Notes: a model not told the origin generated them from the letters alone. Counted from the first letter of the stretch, positions 39,039 through 48,406 are shown. The stretch is 64,000 nt of DNA from Planctomycetota bacterium (GCA_016712565.1 JADJQU010000004.1:496001-560000); one strand, 5' to 3'. A program made the numbers and translations.

Positions 39039-40367
39039 ATGCCCACACCCGCGCGCCCCCTGGTCCTCCTGGCCTTCCTGGCCTTCCCCGCCTGCCTGCT
39101 CGCCCAGGCGCCGCCGGGGTACTACGCCTCGGTCAACACCGCGAACGCGAGCAGCCTGCGCTCGACCTTGCACGCGGTGATCGACGACCACACGCGCATC
39201 CCCTACACGGCGACGGGAACGGACACCTGGGACGTTCTCAATCTCGCCAGCGAGGATCCCACGAACACGGCCAACGTGCTCGACCTCTACCAGAACCGGA
39301 GCCTGTCCAAGCAGAGCGGAGGCAACAACTTCTACAACCGCGAGCACACCTGGCCCAACAGCTACGGTTTCCCCAACGACGGCACGTGCAACTACCCCTA
39401 CACGGACTGCCACATGCTGTTCGTGTGCGACATCGCCTACAACGCCTCGCGCGGCAATGCCCCTTTCCGAGCCTGCGGGGGCTGCACGGAATTCACCACG
39501 CTGCCGGGAGGCGGCATGGGCGGCGGCAGCGGCGTCTACCCGGGCAACTCCAACTGGAGCGACGGCTCGGATGTGACGAGCAGTTGGGAAACCTGGCGGG
39601 GCCGGCGCGGGGACGTGGCGCGGGCCATCCTCTACGCGGACGTGCGCTACGAAGGCGGCACCCACGGCGGCAGCGGCTGCGCCGAGCCGAACCTGGTGGT
39701 CACCGACAGCCAGTCCCTGATCGCCAACTCGGCCACGGGCAGCAACGAGAGCCTGGCCTACATGGGCATGAAGGCCGTCCTGGTCCAGTGGAGCCACGAG
39801 GACCCGCCCGATGCCTGGGAGCGCCACAAGAACGACGTGGTGTTCGGCTTCCAGCACAACCGCAATCCGTTCATCGACCACCCGGAGTGGGTCGACTGCC
39901 TGTTCCTCGGCGCCTGCCCGGCCCAGACCACCTATTGCGTGGCCAAGACGAATTCCCTGGGGTGCGTGCCCGTGATCGGATGCAGCGGGTTCCCCAGCGC
40001 CTCGGCCGGGACCGGGTTCGTGGTCTCCACGGGGAGCGTGATCAACAACAAGCCTGGGCTCCTGATCTACTCCAACACCGGTCAGGCCGCGGTGCCCTTC
40101 GCGGGCGGGCTGCGCTGCATCAACGCCCCCGTTCGGCGCTCCGTGCCCCTCGGCTCGGGCGGCAATCCGCCGCCCAACGACTGCTCGGGCGTGTATTCGA
40201 TCGACATGAACGCCTTCGGCGCGGGAGCGCTCGGCGGAACTCCGGCGAGCTTCCTCACGGTTCCGGGCACCGTGGTGGACACGCAGTTCTGGGGCCGCGA
40301 CAGCGGGTTCGCCGCGCCCAACAACGCCAGTCTGTCGGACGCCCTGGAGTACACGATCGGCGTTTGA
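39039..40367 (+). CDS. Secreted endonuclease I (EndA/NucM) with four-cysteine C-terminal domain
   Basis: A 442-residue exported nuclease. Signal peptide through LLAQ (about 23). The endonuclease I core has REHTWPNSYG (101-110, His103), DCHMLFVCD, RGDVARAILYADVRY and RNPFIDHPEWVD, matching the His-Me-finger family that degrades extracellular DNA or RNA. Residues 297-442 are the shared C-terminal module (YCVAKTNSLGC, LRCINAPVRR, DCSGVYSIDMNAF, FWGRDSGFAAPNNASLS). This copy is about three-quarters identical by hand count to the one at 57161. Divergent from the sigma-fusion gene; probably a nutrient-scavenging surface nuclease. Confidence 0.9.
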   Translation: MPTPARPLVLLAFLAFPACLLAQAPPGYYASVNTANASSLRSTLHAVIDDHTRIPYTATGTDTWDVLNLASEDPTNTANVLDLYQNRSLSKQSGGNNFYNREHTWPNSYGFPNDGTCNYPYTDCHMLFVCDIAYNASRGNAPFRACGGCTEFTTLPGGGMGGGSGVYPGNSNWSDGSDVTSSWETWRGRRGDVARAILYADVRYEGGTHGGSGCAEPNLVVTDSQSLIANSATGSNESLAYMGMKAVLVQWSHEDPPDAWERHKNDVVFGFQHNRNPFIDHPEWVDCLFLGACPAQTTYCVAKTNSLGCVPVIGCSGFPSASAGTGFVVSTGSVINNKPGLLIYSNTGQAAVPFAGGLRCINAPVRRSVPLGSGGNPPPNDCSGVYSIDMNAFGAGALGGTPASFLTVPGTVVDTQFWGRDSGFAAPNNASLSDALEYTIGV

Positions 40368-40523
40368 CCCCGGGGCGCGGCGCGGGCCGTCTCCGCGAGC
40401 CCGCCCGTTCCTCGCGCACGCTTCGCGCCGCTCCGCCGGACGGGGCGCGAGGATCCCGCCTGTGCGGACGCAACCGGCGCGGGCCGCGCGTGTAGAATCC
40501 CGCGGCGATCGCGGCGCACGGCG

Positions 40524-43500
40524 ATGCGTTTCTCGCACATGCATTCTCTCCAGGATCTCCTGAACAGTCTTCCTGAGCACGCGCGCGCGCGCGGTGCGGA
40601 GTACCGGGATCAGGGCCGGGTGCGCGTGTTGCGCCGCGTGCCGCACCATGCCCACGCACTGGTGCGCGGCACGCGCGAGTACAGCGTGGTCCTGGAACTC
40701 GTCGACGATGGGTGGACCCACCGCTGCACCTGCCCGGCCCACGGGAACGACGGCGTCTGCAAGCACGTGGGGGCCCTGCTCTGGGCGATCCAGCCCGAGA
40801 GCGCCCCGGCGCCCAGGGCCTGGGGCGTGGGCGACCATTGGGACTTCACGCCCCAGGCGCTCCCCGGGGACGCCGCACGGGGGGAGCAGGGCCTGGACGC
40901 GCAGGGGGCCCCGCACCTGGACGAGGAACTGGCGGACCTCTTCGATCTGGCCATCGAACGCACGCAGAACGACCGCTCCCTGCCCTACGGCGCCCGCATG
41001 GCCCTCCTGGCGCGGCTCCAGCGGGGAGATCCCACGGCGCTCAGGGCGCGCGGCGTCTCCTCTCCCAGCCGAGGCGGCCGACTGCTCCTGGACACCTTGG
41101 AGGCCAGCGCTCCCGAGGAGTTGGAGCCGCGCCGCGGTCTCTGCCTGCGCTATCGGCTCTGGGCTCCCCCCTCGCCCTCGGAACCCCCGACACTGGAAAT
41201 CCAGGCCGCGCGCCTGTCGGCGTCGGGCCTCTCCGGCGCCTACCGAACCCTGGCCATCGCGCCTCCGGAGTCCCAGCTGGACGAAACGGACCGCCTGGCC
41301 GTGGCGGTCCTGATGGAGCCGCGACGCGAAGAGGCCTTCGCTGCGCCCTTTCAGCCGCGCAGGACGCGCTTCAGCCTGCCGCCCGCCCTGCAGAAACTCC
41401 TGCTCCCCTCCCTGGCCCGCGACGGTCGAGTCACCTTCGCCTCGGAGAGACTGCGCTCCGCCAGCGCCCTGGGCCAGGCCCTGATCCTGGATGAGGCTTC
41501 TCCTTGGGACTTCACGATCGAGGTGCGCGGCGCGGGCAAGTCCCTGCGGTTCGGCGGTTCCCTGGAACGCGAGGGCGAGAGGATCCCGCTCGGCACCGTG
41601 GACGCGGTGCTGGGCGGCGGCTTCGCCGTGGTGCACGGCCGGCTGCTCCCGGTCCACTGGCACGGCGCGCTGGGCTGGGCCTCGGCCCTGTGCGGCATGG
41701 ACGAGCAACAACTCGCCGGCGCCGAGCGCCCCGCCCTGGCACGCCTCCTGTCCCGCGCGCCCGTGGAGCTGCCGGTGCGGGCCCCGGGACTGCTGGAGGA
41801 ATTGGCGGGGGCGCCACGGCCGGTGCTCTCCCTGCTCGCGCCGGAGGTCGCGACGCCGCGACTGAGGGCCCGCATCGAATTCGACTACGGCACGGCGCGC
41901 CTGGGCCGCGGCACGCCGCCCGTGATGCTCAAGGGCGACTGCGTGCTGCGCGTTCGACGCGACCGTGAGGCGGAGGCCCTGGCCGAGGCCCAATTCACGG
42001 CCGCCGGCGGCCGACTGCGCGCGCCCGACGGGGAGGATTGCGACGGCACGCTCGAGGTGCAGCGTCTCGGCGATCTGGTGCGCAGCCTGGCGGCCGCGGG
42101 CTGGCTCGTGGAGGGCGAAGGGGCACAGCTGCGCACCGGCGGCGATTTCAGCCTGGCGGTCAGCTCCGGCATCGACTGGTTCGAACTGTCGGCCGACATC
42201 CGCTTCGACGGTGTGGGCGTGGAATTGGAACTCCTGCTGGAAGCCCTGGAGCGGCGCCAGGCCATGGTGCGGCTGGCCGATGGAACCCTGGGCCTGATGC
42301 CCGAGTCCTGGTTGGCCCGCTGGAAGGCCCTGGGGGCCCTGGGCGAGCTCCACGGCGGGGCCCTGCGCTTCGGTCGCAGCCAGGGCTTCCTGCTGGACGC
42401 GCTCCTGCAGGTCATGCAGGCCGAGCGCGCCGAGGTCAGCATCGACCAGGGCTTCCGCGAGTTGCGCCAGCGCCTGGCCCAGGCTCGGGACCCCGCGCCC
42501 CTGCGCGAGGGACCGGAGTTCGCCGGCGAGCTGCGGCCCTACCAGCGCATCGGCCTGGGCTGGCTCACCTTCCTCGAGGAGGTCGGCATGGGCGGTTGCC
42601 TCGCCGACGACATGGGATTGGGCAAGACCGTGCAGGTGCTGGCGCTCGTCGAGCGCCGTCGCCCGGGGGCCCGGGGACCGACCCTGGTGGTGGCGCCCAA
42701 GACCCTGCTCTTCAATTGGGAGCGCGAAGCCCGGCGCTTCGTGCCCGGCCTTTCGGTGCGCATCCACCACGGCGCGGAACGCGCCACGCGGGCCAAGGCC
42801 TTCGCGGGCGTGGAGCTCCTGATCACCACCTACGCCACGCTGCGGCAGGACATCGAGCTGTTCGGCGGCCTGCGCTTCGATCTGGTGGTGCTCGACGAGG
42901 CCCAGGCGATCAAGAACGCGCGCAGCCAGTCGGCCAAGGCCGTGCGCCTGCTGAAGGCCGAACAGCGGCTGGCCCTGACCGGCACGCCGATCGAGAACCG
43001 CGTCGAGGACCTGCTCTCGATCTTCGAGTTCCTGAACCCGGGTCTCCTGGATTCGAGCCGCGTGCTGCGCAAGCTCTTGGAGGCCGCCGAGGGCCTCGAG
43101 ACCGCGCGACTCGCCGCGCGCACCCTCGGACCGTTCCTCCTGCGGCGGACCAAGGAACAGGTGCTCACGGACCTGCCCCCCAAGTCCGAGCAGCGCATCC
43201 GCTGCGAACTGGGAAGCGCCCAGCGACGCATCTACGACGGCCTACGCGAGCACTACCGGCGCACGCTGCTGGCGGAGGTGGACAGCATCGGCATCGAGCG
43301 CGCCGGCATCAACGTGCTGGAAGCGCTGCTGCGCCTGCGCCAGGCGGCCTGCCACGTGGCGCTGGTGGATCCCAAACACCGGGAGTCCCGCTCGGCCAAG
43401 CTCGACACCCTGGTGGAGATGCTGGAGGAGCTGCGGGACTCCGGTCACAAGGCCCTGGTCTTCTCGCAGTTCACGAGCTTCCTGGCACTGGTCAAGCCTG

Positions 43501-43898
43501 AGCTCGAGTCCCGTGGAATCCGGTACGACTACCTGGACGGCGCCACCCGCGACCGCGAGGCCCGGGTGGACGCCTTCCAGCGCGGCGGGGACGCCGGCGT
43601 GTTCCTGATCAGCCTCAAGGCCGGCGGCGTGGGCCTCAACCTGACCGCGGCCGACTACGTGTTCCTGCTGGACCCCTGGTGGAACCCCGCGGTGGAGCGC
43701 CAGGCGATCGACCGCACCCACCGCATCGGACAGACGCGGCCGGTGACCGCCTACCGGCTGGTGGCCAGCGACACGGTCGAGGAAAAAATCCTGGCCCTGC
43801 AGGAGCACAAGCGCGCCCTGGCCGACGCGCTCTTCGAAGGCGCCGGCAGCATGCTGCGCGATCTGACGCGCGCCGACCTCGAAGCGATCCTGTCCTGA
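40524..43898 (+). CDS. SWIM zinc-finger SNF2-family ATPase
   Basis: A 1124-residue helicase-like DNA translocase. The N-terminal SWIM finger has C68xC70...C79xH81 (CTCPAHGNDGVCKH). A ~550-residue middle region follows. The SNF2 core runs from about residue 670 with DDMGLGKTVQVLAL (Walker A, ~694-701), VVLDEAQAIKN (Walker B, DEAQ), ALTGTPIENRVEDL, VFSQFTSFL, SLKAGGVGLNLTAADYV and RTHRIGQTRPV. This is the HepA/RapA-like bacterial subgroup with a SWIM domain. Function in DNA or RNA polymerase remodelling is inferred only. No partner gene adjoins. Confidence 0.93.
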   Translation: MRFSHMHSLQDLLNSLPEHARARGAEYRDQGRVRVLRRVPHHAHALVRGTREYSVVLELVDDGWTHRCTCPAHGNDGVCKHVGALLWAIQPESAPAPRAWGVGDHWDFTPQALPGDAARGEQGLDAQGAPHLDEELADLFDLAIERTQNDRSLPYGARMALLARLQRGDPTALRARGVSSPSRGGRLLLDTLEASAPEELEPRRGLCLRYRLWAPPSPSEPPTLEIQAARLSASGLSGAYRTLAIAPPESQLDETDRLAVAVLMEPRREEAFAAPFQPRRTRFSLPPALQKLLLPSLARDGRVTFASERLRSASALGQALILDEASPWDFTIEVRGAGKSLRFGGSLEREGERIPLGTVDAVLGGGFAVVHGRLLPVHWHGALGWASALCGMDEQQLAGAERPALARLLSRAPVELPVRAPGLLEELAGAPRPVLSLLAPEVATPRLRARIEFDYGTARLGRGTPPVMLKGDCVLRVRRDREAEALAEAQFTAAGGRLRAPDGEDCDGTLEVQRLGDLVRSLAAAGWLVEGEGAQLRTGGDFSLAVSSGIDWFELSADIRFDGVGVELELLLEALERRQAMVRLADGTLGLMPESWLARWKALGALGELHGGALRFGRSQGFLLDALLQVMQAERAEVSIDQGFRELRQRLAQARDPAPLREGPEFAGELRPYQRIGLGWLTFLEEVGMGGCLADDMGLGKTVQVLALVERRRPGARGPTLVVAPKTLLFNWEREARRFVPGLSVRIHHGAERATRAKAFAGVELLITTYATLRQDIELFGGLRFDLVVLDEAQAIKNARSQSAKAVRLLKAEQRLALTGTPIENRVEDLLSIFEFLNPGLLDSSRVLRKLLEAAEGLETARLAARTLGPFLLRRTKEQVLTDLPPKSEQRIRCELGSAQRRIYDGLREHYRRTLLAEVDSIGIERAGINVLEALLRLRQAACHVALVDPKHRESRSAKLDTLVEMLEELRDSGHKALVFSQFTSFLALVKPELESRGIRYDYLDGATRDREARVDAFQRGGDAGVFLISLKAGGVGLNLTAADYVFLLDPWWNPAVERQAIDRTHRIGQTRPVTAYRLVASDTVEEKILALQEHKRALADALFEGAGSMLRDLTRADLEAILS

Positions 43899-43927
43899 GC
43901 TCGGGGCCGCCGCCGCGCCGCCGCGGA

Positions 43928-44383
43928 CTAGTTTCCGGCTTCCGCGGGCAGCTCGTAGACGCCGAACTTGCCCGCGACGAGCCGGCCCTGGCGCGCCAGC
44001 TCCTCCCACACCGCGGGCGGATAGCGGTCGGGCGGGCGCATGCCGACGATGCCCGAGTGGCGGCCGCTGCTCATGGGCCCCACGCCCAGGGACGACTCCG
44101 CGTCGAGGCGTGTCACCTTGAGGCTCTTGCGGAAGGCCTTCATGGCGCGCTTCAGGACCTCGCGATCGTGCTCAGGACTGAGGCGCTTGCCGGAGCTCCA
44201 CTGCTCGAGGATCACGGCCAAAACCACGGCGTCCCGTGACTCCAGGGCGGCCGAGACGTCGAGATCCTCCACCTGACAGGGGCCGCGCGCCTGTTGCGCA
44301 GCGTGCCAGACCGCCTCGGAGTCCGGCTCCTGGACGGCTGCCGCAAGCAGCGTGGAGAACAATTCCATCTGGGGATCGAACAT
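43928..44383 (-). CDS. Hypothetical cytoplasmic protein
   Basis: About 151 residues starting MFDPQMELFSTLLAAAVQ. No signal peptide or membrane segment. The second half includes DREVLKRAMKAFRKSLKVTRLDAESSLG and GIVGMRPPDRYPPAVWEELARQGRLV. The second stretch resembles a short winged-helix-like or RNA-binding motif, but I cannot assign a family. The later ATG was used because the upstream in-frame extension is Cys/Pro-rich and unlike coding sequence. Convergent with the SNF2 gene 29 bp away. Confidence 0.7.
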   Translation of the reverse strand: MFDPQMELFSTLLAAAVQEPDSEAVWHAAQQARGPCQVEDLDVSAALESRDAVVLAVILEQWSSGKRLSPEHDREVLKRAMKAFRKSLKVTRLDAESSLGVGPMSSGRHSGIVGMRPPDRYPPAVWEELARQGRLVAGKFGVYELPAEAGN

Positions 44384-44628
44384 GGGGATGGACGGAGCTT
44401 GGGGCCCTGGCGATTGCCCGGCGTCGAAGAGCCGGTGCGGCGCCCGACAGTAGCACCCTCCGGCGTCCACTCGGCAGGGGATCCCCGTGCAATCGCGGAA
44501 CGCCTCGCGTCACGAACCGACGAGTCGGCGAGCACTCCCCCCCTTGGCCCCCGCGGCCGGGCCCCGCGGCGGGAAGGGACGGGCCCTTGCTCCACTGCGG
44601 TCGGCGGAAGGCGACTGCGGCCGCTCCC
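44384..44628. other. Gene-free interval before the TIR element
   Basis: About 245 bp with no coding sequence recognised. The minus-strand hypothetical gene should have its promoter here. The adjoining TIR element (44631-44832) makes the total gene-free stretch about 450 bp. Confidence 0.55.
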
Positions 44629-44834
44629 TAAGAGCGCGTCCTAAGACCTGTGGGGTCCCTTGGGTGTTCCGGGGCCGCGATCCGCGAGGCGCGGCGACGA
44701 CGCGTATTCGCCTGGAAAGACCCCGGAGGAGGCGCAACGACTCGGGCGCGAGCCACGGGGCGGCCGCGAGCCACGGGGCGGCCGCGAGCCACCGGGCGGC
44801 CAAGGGACCCCACAGGTCTTAGGACGTGCTCTTA
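44629..44834. mobile_element. 202-bp TIR element (MITE-like) with TA target duplication
   Basis: Terminal inverted repeats of 33 bp match with a single mismatch: 44631-44663 against the reverse complement of 44800-44832, beginning AGAGCGCGTCCTAAGACCTG. They are flanked by TA at 44629-44630 and 44833-44834. Removing the element and one TA restores CTAG, the target preference of the IS427 group of IS5-family elements. No transposase is encoded inside, so it would be mobilised in trans. The right end overlaps the stop codon of the HDOD gene and preserves it (TAA now, TAG before insertion). An alternative is a large bidirectional terminator hairpin. Confidence 0.75.
44748..44801 (+). repeat. Three tandem 18-bp repeats inside the TIR element
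   Basis: Units at 44748-44765, 44766-44783 and 44784-44801 share the sequence GCGAGCCACGGGGCGGCC; the third differs by one base (ACC for ACG). The last two bases of unit 3 overlap the right inverted repeat. Their translations are meaningless in every frame, so the repeat is non-coding and may bind a transposase or simply reflect slippage. Confidence 0.85.
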
Positions 44835-45677
44835 GCCTTCGCCGTGGGCGCGCACTTTCGTGGCCCACTGCACGAAGTCCACGAACGTGTCGGGCCTCAG
44901 GCGCAGCGTCTCCTGGGCGAGGGCCATGAGCGGCTTCAGAGCCGAGAAGAAATCGGGCGACTCCATGCGGTAGGCGATCTGGTCGCACAGGGCCACGACG
45001 GCGATCGAGGGCGTGGTGAGGATCTCGCCCTTCGGGCCGTGGTGGAATTGGATGGCGCGACTGACGGCTGCCGGAAGTTGCCAGCGCTGGGCCACGACCG
45101 CGCCCACCTCGACGTGGGTGAAGGAGAGCACGCGCTCCTCGACCACGTGGATCGCCACGCCGGTGTCCCTGGCGGTCTTGTACACGGCGTCGTATTCCTC
45201 CCCCAGGGCGTCCAGCAAGACCGCCTTGCCGACATCGTGGAGCAGGCCGCAGGTGTAGAGTTCCTCGGGCCCGAGGTCGCAGGCCTGGGGCAAGCGCTTG
45301 CCCAGTTCCTGGCACAGCCGCGCGGTGAAGATCGAGTGCGCCCAAAGCCCCGGCAGGTCGAACTGGTACTTCTGGCCCAGGTGCTCGTAGCGGCCCATCA
45401 GCGAGGCCTGCACGGCGATGTTGCGCAGGGAACGTCCCCCGACCACCGCGGCGGCCTGGTCCAGGGAGATCACCGGTTGCTTCAGTCCGTAGAAGGAGCT
45501 GTTGGCGACGCGCAGCACCTTGGCCGTGATCGCGGGATCCTTGGCGATGACCTGACCGATGTCGCTGATGCGCACGGCCGGGTCGTCGACCATCGACGTG
45601 ATCCGCAACACGATCTCCGGCGGCGTGGGGATCGTGATCTTGTCGCTCAAGCGACGCTGGGCTTCCTGTCGGCTCAT
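44832..45677 (-). CDS. HDOD-domain signalling protein
   Basis: A 281-residue cytoplasmic protein made almost entirely of one HDOD domain, an HD-related fold that is usually non-enzymatic. Visible features are IPTPPEIVLRITSMVDDP, the ITAKVLRVANSSFYG helix and LLHDVGKAVLLD, where the HD pair is retained, followed by FTHVEVGAVVAQRW. HDOD proteins commonly act in two-component, chemotaxis or cyclic-di-nucleotide networks, but no receiver or GGDEF domain is attached. The stop codon lies at the edge of the TIR element. Confidence 0.9.
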   Translation of the reverse strand: MSRQEAQRRLSDKITIPTPPEIVLRITSMVDDPAVRISDIGQVIAKDPAITAKVLRVANSSFYGLKQPVISLDQAAAVVGGRSLRNIAVQASLMGRYEHLGQKYQFDLPGLWAHSIFTARLCQELGKRLPQACDLGPEELYTCGLLHDVGKAVLLDALGEEYDAVYKTARDTGVAIHVVEERVLSFTHVEVGAVVAQRWQLPAAVSRAIQFHHGPKGEILTTPSIAVVALCDQIAYRMESPDFFSALKPLMALAQETLRLRPDTFVDFVQWATKVRAHGEG

Positions 45678-45990
45678 GGCGCGGATCGTTGCGGCTCGGG
45701 AATCGTGCTCGGGGCAGTGCGTCCCTATCGAGTTCGCGCGGCCGGGACCTTGAAGGCGCCTGATTCGCGGCCCACGCGGCGATGTCCGTGCGGACCCCGA
45801 AGCTCGCGGGGACCGCAGCTTGCGGGAACAGCCCCGAGGGGCTCGCCGCCCAGGGGAGGCGGCCGGGAACGGGCCCCCCCCGTGCGGCCACCGCGGAAAT
45901 CCCAGAAACCGTCCGGGATCCCGGGACGAATTTTCCCGCTAACACCGTCCGGGCAGGGGCCGTCCTGGGGACTCAACCCGAGGAGATTCC
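45678..45990. other. Divergent gene-free interval
   Basis: About 310 bp between the HDOD start (minus) and the next gene (plus). No convincing -35/-10 hexamers, RNA gene or repeats were seen; a GC-rich near-palindrome (GTCCGGGATCCCGGGAC) lies near 45914-45930. GAGGAG sits just before the plus-strand ATG. Confidence 0.5.
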
Positions 45991-46809
45991 ATGAACAAAC
46001 TGATCGCAACCCTGCTGCTGGCCCTGTCCTCCCTCACCGCCGCCGCCGCCCCGTCGTCGCCCGCCCCGGGCGGCAAGGCCTGTCAGGTCGCCGCTTCCGC
46101 GGTGCCCACGCCGGGGCTGGCGGAACTGGTCATGGGATCGAAGGAGACTCCGGTGCCGGCGGAGGCACGTTTGAGCGCGAAGCAGATCGAGGCGCTGGCC
46201 CTTGTGGACACGCGGCTCAAGGGAGTTCTGGCCGAGATCGAGGCGCGCGTTGCAGGGCTTCCGCGGGGTACGGCCAAGGAGTCGAATCCGGACCTGGAGA
46301 GCCGGCCGCTGCCTGAGTTGGTCACCCATTTCCTCGCCCAGGCCGTGCGGGACCAGGCCCTGCTGATCGACGTCGAGTCCGCGGGTGAATTCGACATGGC
46401 CGACGCGGCCGCGCTGGAGGCCAAGGCCCGGGGCGACCAGAAGGCCTGGTGTCCCTTGTGCCTCGGCGTGCGCCGGGGCATGGAAGCCGGCTTCGCCTGG
46501 CGCGCGGGCGAGTTCGCCGAACTGTCCGCGGCCCAGGAGAAGGAGGCCCTCGTGCTCGCCGGCCTGCGCGAGGACGTGCGCCGCGACTGGGCCGCGGCCC
46601 TGAAGGCCCAACTGACGCCGGCCCAACTCTCCGCGTTGCGCACGGCGCAACTGCGTTGGCTCAAGAGCACCCTGCAGCAGGCGGTCGCGGGCGGCATGCG
46701 CTCCCTGGGGGCGAAGAAGTGCGAGGCCTGCACGACCCGCGTGGAGTGGAAGTGCGAGTTCTGTTTCCTCGTGATCCGCGCGGTCGAGGAAGCCAAGGCG
46801 GGGTCCTAG
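45991..46809 (+). CDS. Secreted protein with three CxxC motifs, function unknown
   Basis: A 272-residue protein with signal peptide NKLIATLLLALSSLTAAAA and a good ribosome site (GAGGAG 6-7 nt upstream). The mature part is helical, with CPLC (about 158), CEAC and CEFC near the C-terminus (MRSLGAKKCEACTTRVEWKC...). The three CxxC pairs suggest metal or disulfide binding. I do not recognise the family. It lies about 130 bp before a sigma factor gene on the same strand, but no functional link is evident. Confidence 0.75.
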   Translation: MNKLIATLLLALSSLTAAAAPSSPAPGGKACQVAASAVPTPGLAELVMGSKETPVPAEARLSAKQIEALALVDTRLKGVLAEIEARVAGLPRGTAKESNPDLESRPLPELVTHFLAQAVRDQALLIDVESAGEFDMADAAALEAKARGDQKAWCPLCLGVRRGMEAGFAWRAGEFAELSAAQEKEALVLAGLREDVRRDWAAALKAQLTPAQLSALRTAQLRWLKSTLQQAVAGGMRSLGAKKCEACTTRVEWKCEFCFLVIRAVEEAKAGS

Positions 46810-46943
46810 CCCCCTCCGGCCGACATGGGCGGGCTGCCGTGGGTCTTGGGGGACAAGCGCCCGGGGGACGGGCCCTGGGGCCCGAGACGTCCCCTGGGCC
46901 CCGCGGCCCGCGCTCCTTCGCCGTGGATCTAGAATCGCTCCCC

Positions 46944-47513
46944 ATGGCGCAGCCGCCTCGCACCGCGGACGGGCAGGAACTCTCCCCGATCGCGCTGGAG
47001 GTCCAACGCGCACAGGCCGGAGACGCGGCGGCCTTCGACCGGCTCCACGCCCACTTCGCGCGCTCGGTGCACGCGGTGCTGCTCGCCCGTCTCACCTCCA
47101 CGGATGCGGACGACGGCCTGCAGGAGACCTTCGTCCTGGCCTGGCAGCGCATCCACTCCCTGCGCGACGTCTGCGCGGCCGGGCCGTGGCTCCACGCGAT
47201 CGCCCGCAATGTGGCTCGGGATCGCCGGCGCGCGGGCCCGGGGCCGGCCCGAAACCCGCGAGCTGCACGGGGGCTGGCGGCGGGCGACGGCGGCGACGGC
47301 GCGGATCGGGACGAATTGCGCGAGCGGGTCATGGAGCACCTGCGCTCGCTGCCGGAGGCCTACAAGGAGACACTGACGATGCGACTCGTGGAGGGCCTCT
47401 CGGGGCCTGAGATCGCCGCGGCGACGGGCCTGACCGAGGGCTCGGTGCGCGTGAACCTGTGCCGCGGGATGGGGCTCCTGCGCGAATTGCTGAAAAAGGA
47501 AGGCTGGCCGTGA
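46944..47513 (+). CDS. ECF RNA polymerase sigma factor
   Basis: A 189-residue sigma-70 family protein. Region 2 includes DADDGLQETFVLAWQRIHSL and GPWLHAIARNVARDRR. Region 4 includes LPEAYKETLTMRLVEGLSGPEIAAATGLTEGSVRVNLCRGM, with a helix-turn-helix. The ATG at 46944 removes a longer in-frame stretch that overlaps the upstream gene. Its stop overlaps the start of the FecR-like gene (GTGA), so the two are translationally coupled, the normal arrangement of a sigma factor and its membrane regulator. Confidence 0.92.
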   Translation: MAQPPRTADGQELSPIALEVQRAQAGDAAAFDRLHAHFARSVHAVLLARLTSTDADDGLQETFVLAWQRIHSLRDVCAAGPWLHAIARNVARDRRRAGPGPARNPRAARGLAAGDGGDGADRDELRERVMEHLRSLPEAYKETLTMRLVEGLSGPEIAAATGLTEGSVRVNLCRGMGLLRELLKKEGWP

Positions 47514-48406
47514 ACGACGAATATCTCTGGAACAAGACGGGCCGCGACCCGGAGGTCAGGGCCCTCGAGGAATTGCTCTCCCCTCTGGGGCACGGTCGGC
47601 GCCGCGAGGGAGCGCCGCCGCCCAAGCCGCGCCGGGGCTGGGGCCTCCCGATCGGCGGGCTCGCGGTGGCGGCCGTGCTCCTCCTCTTCCTGCGCCCTTG
47701 GGGCCCGCCGGCGCCTTCTGGGGAAGGGCCCCGGACCGCGGCCCGCGAGATCGACTTGAAGCAATACGGAACCGTGCATGCCCGCGAGGGCGCGGTGGTT
47801 TCCGTGCTGCGGCAGAGCGACGAGGACATCCGGCTGCGCCTGGAGCGCGGCACGATCGAAGCGCGCATCACGCTGGCCGCGCGGCCCCGTTTGTTCCAGG
47901 TGGAAACCCCCGCCACGCTGTGTGTGGACCTGGGCTGCCACTACACGCTCACGGTGGAGGACGACGGCAGCACCTTCGTGCGCGTGGACCAGGGAGAAGT
48001 GGCCTTCGTGGACGGCGGGCGTGAAACCTGGATCCCCCGCGGCGCTTCCTGCCGCGCCTCTCCCGCGCGCGGCTCGGGAACCCCGCGCTGGGACGACGGC
48101 GGGCCTCACCTGCTGGCCGCCATCGAGCGCCTGGACGCCGCGAGTCACGGCGGCCCGGGCGAATCGAGCGGGCGGACCCAGGCGGCCCTGGAGGTGATCG
48201 CCGCCTGCCGCGAGCCCCGCGATGCGCTCTCCCTGTGGCATCTCACGGGCGAGCCGGTCGGTGCGCTCCGGGAGGCCGCGTGGAGCGCCCTGACCGAGCT
48301 CGCCGGCCTCCCCGCGGGCGTCGCGGACCCACGCGCGGAGGATGCGCGGGAGGACTGGAAGCGCCACCTGCTCGGGATTTTCGAGGCGGCGGAACTCCGG
48401 CGCTGA
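47510..48406 (+). CDS. FecR-like membrane protein, probable sigma-factor regulator
   Basis: A 298-residue protein starting at GTG in the GTGA overlap. A ~47-residue cytoplasmic head precedes one membrane helix (LPIGGLAVAAVLLLFLRPW, about 43-61). The extracytoplasmic part has a FecR-like beta domain: GTVHAREGAVVSVLR, LRLERGTIEARI, LFQVETPATLCVDLG and FVRVDQGEVAFV. The C-terminal helical tail is unassigned. FecR/FecI-type pairs relay an outside signal to sigma; no TonB-dependent receptor is adjacent, so here the sensed signal is unknown. The cysteine zinc motif of ZAS anti-sigma factors is absent. Confidence 0.82.
   Translation: MNDEYLWNKTGRDPEVRALEELLSPLGHGRRREGAPPPKPRRGWGLPIGGLAVAAVLLLFLRPWGPPAPSGEGPRTAAREIDLKQYGTVHAREGAVVSVLRQSDEDIRLRLERGTIEARITLAARPRLFQVETPATLCVDLGCHYTLTVEDDGSTFVRVDQGEVAFVDGGRETWIPRGASCRASPARGSGTPRWDDGGPHLLAAIERLDAASHGGPGESSGRTQAALEVIAACREPRDALSLWHLTGEPVGALREAAWSALTELAGLPAGVADPRAEDAREDWKRHLLGIFEAAELRR

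Noticed and set aside
38958..42770. A 1270-codon open frame antisense to the endonuclease and SNF2 genes
   Set aside because: Covers two well-supported genes on the other strand and has only compositional sequence.
44748..44801. CRISPR-like array
   Set aside because: Units are directly adjacent without spacers and only three copies exist.
44650..44835. Short repeat peptide genes with ATGRPR units in the TIR element
   Set aside because: The frames follow the non-coding 18-bp repeat and inverted ends; no start context or homology.
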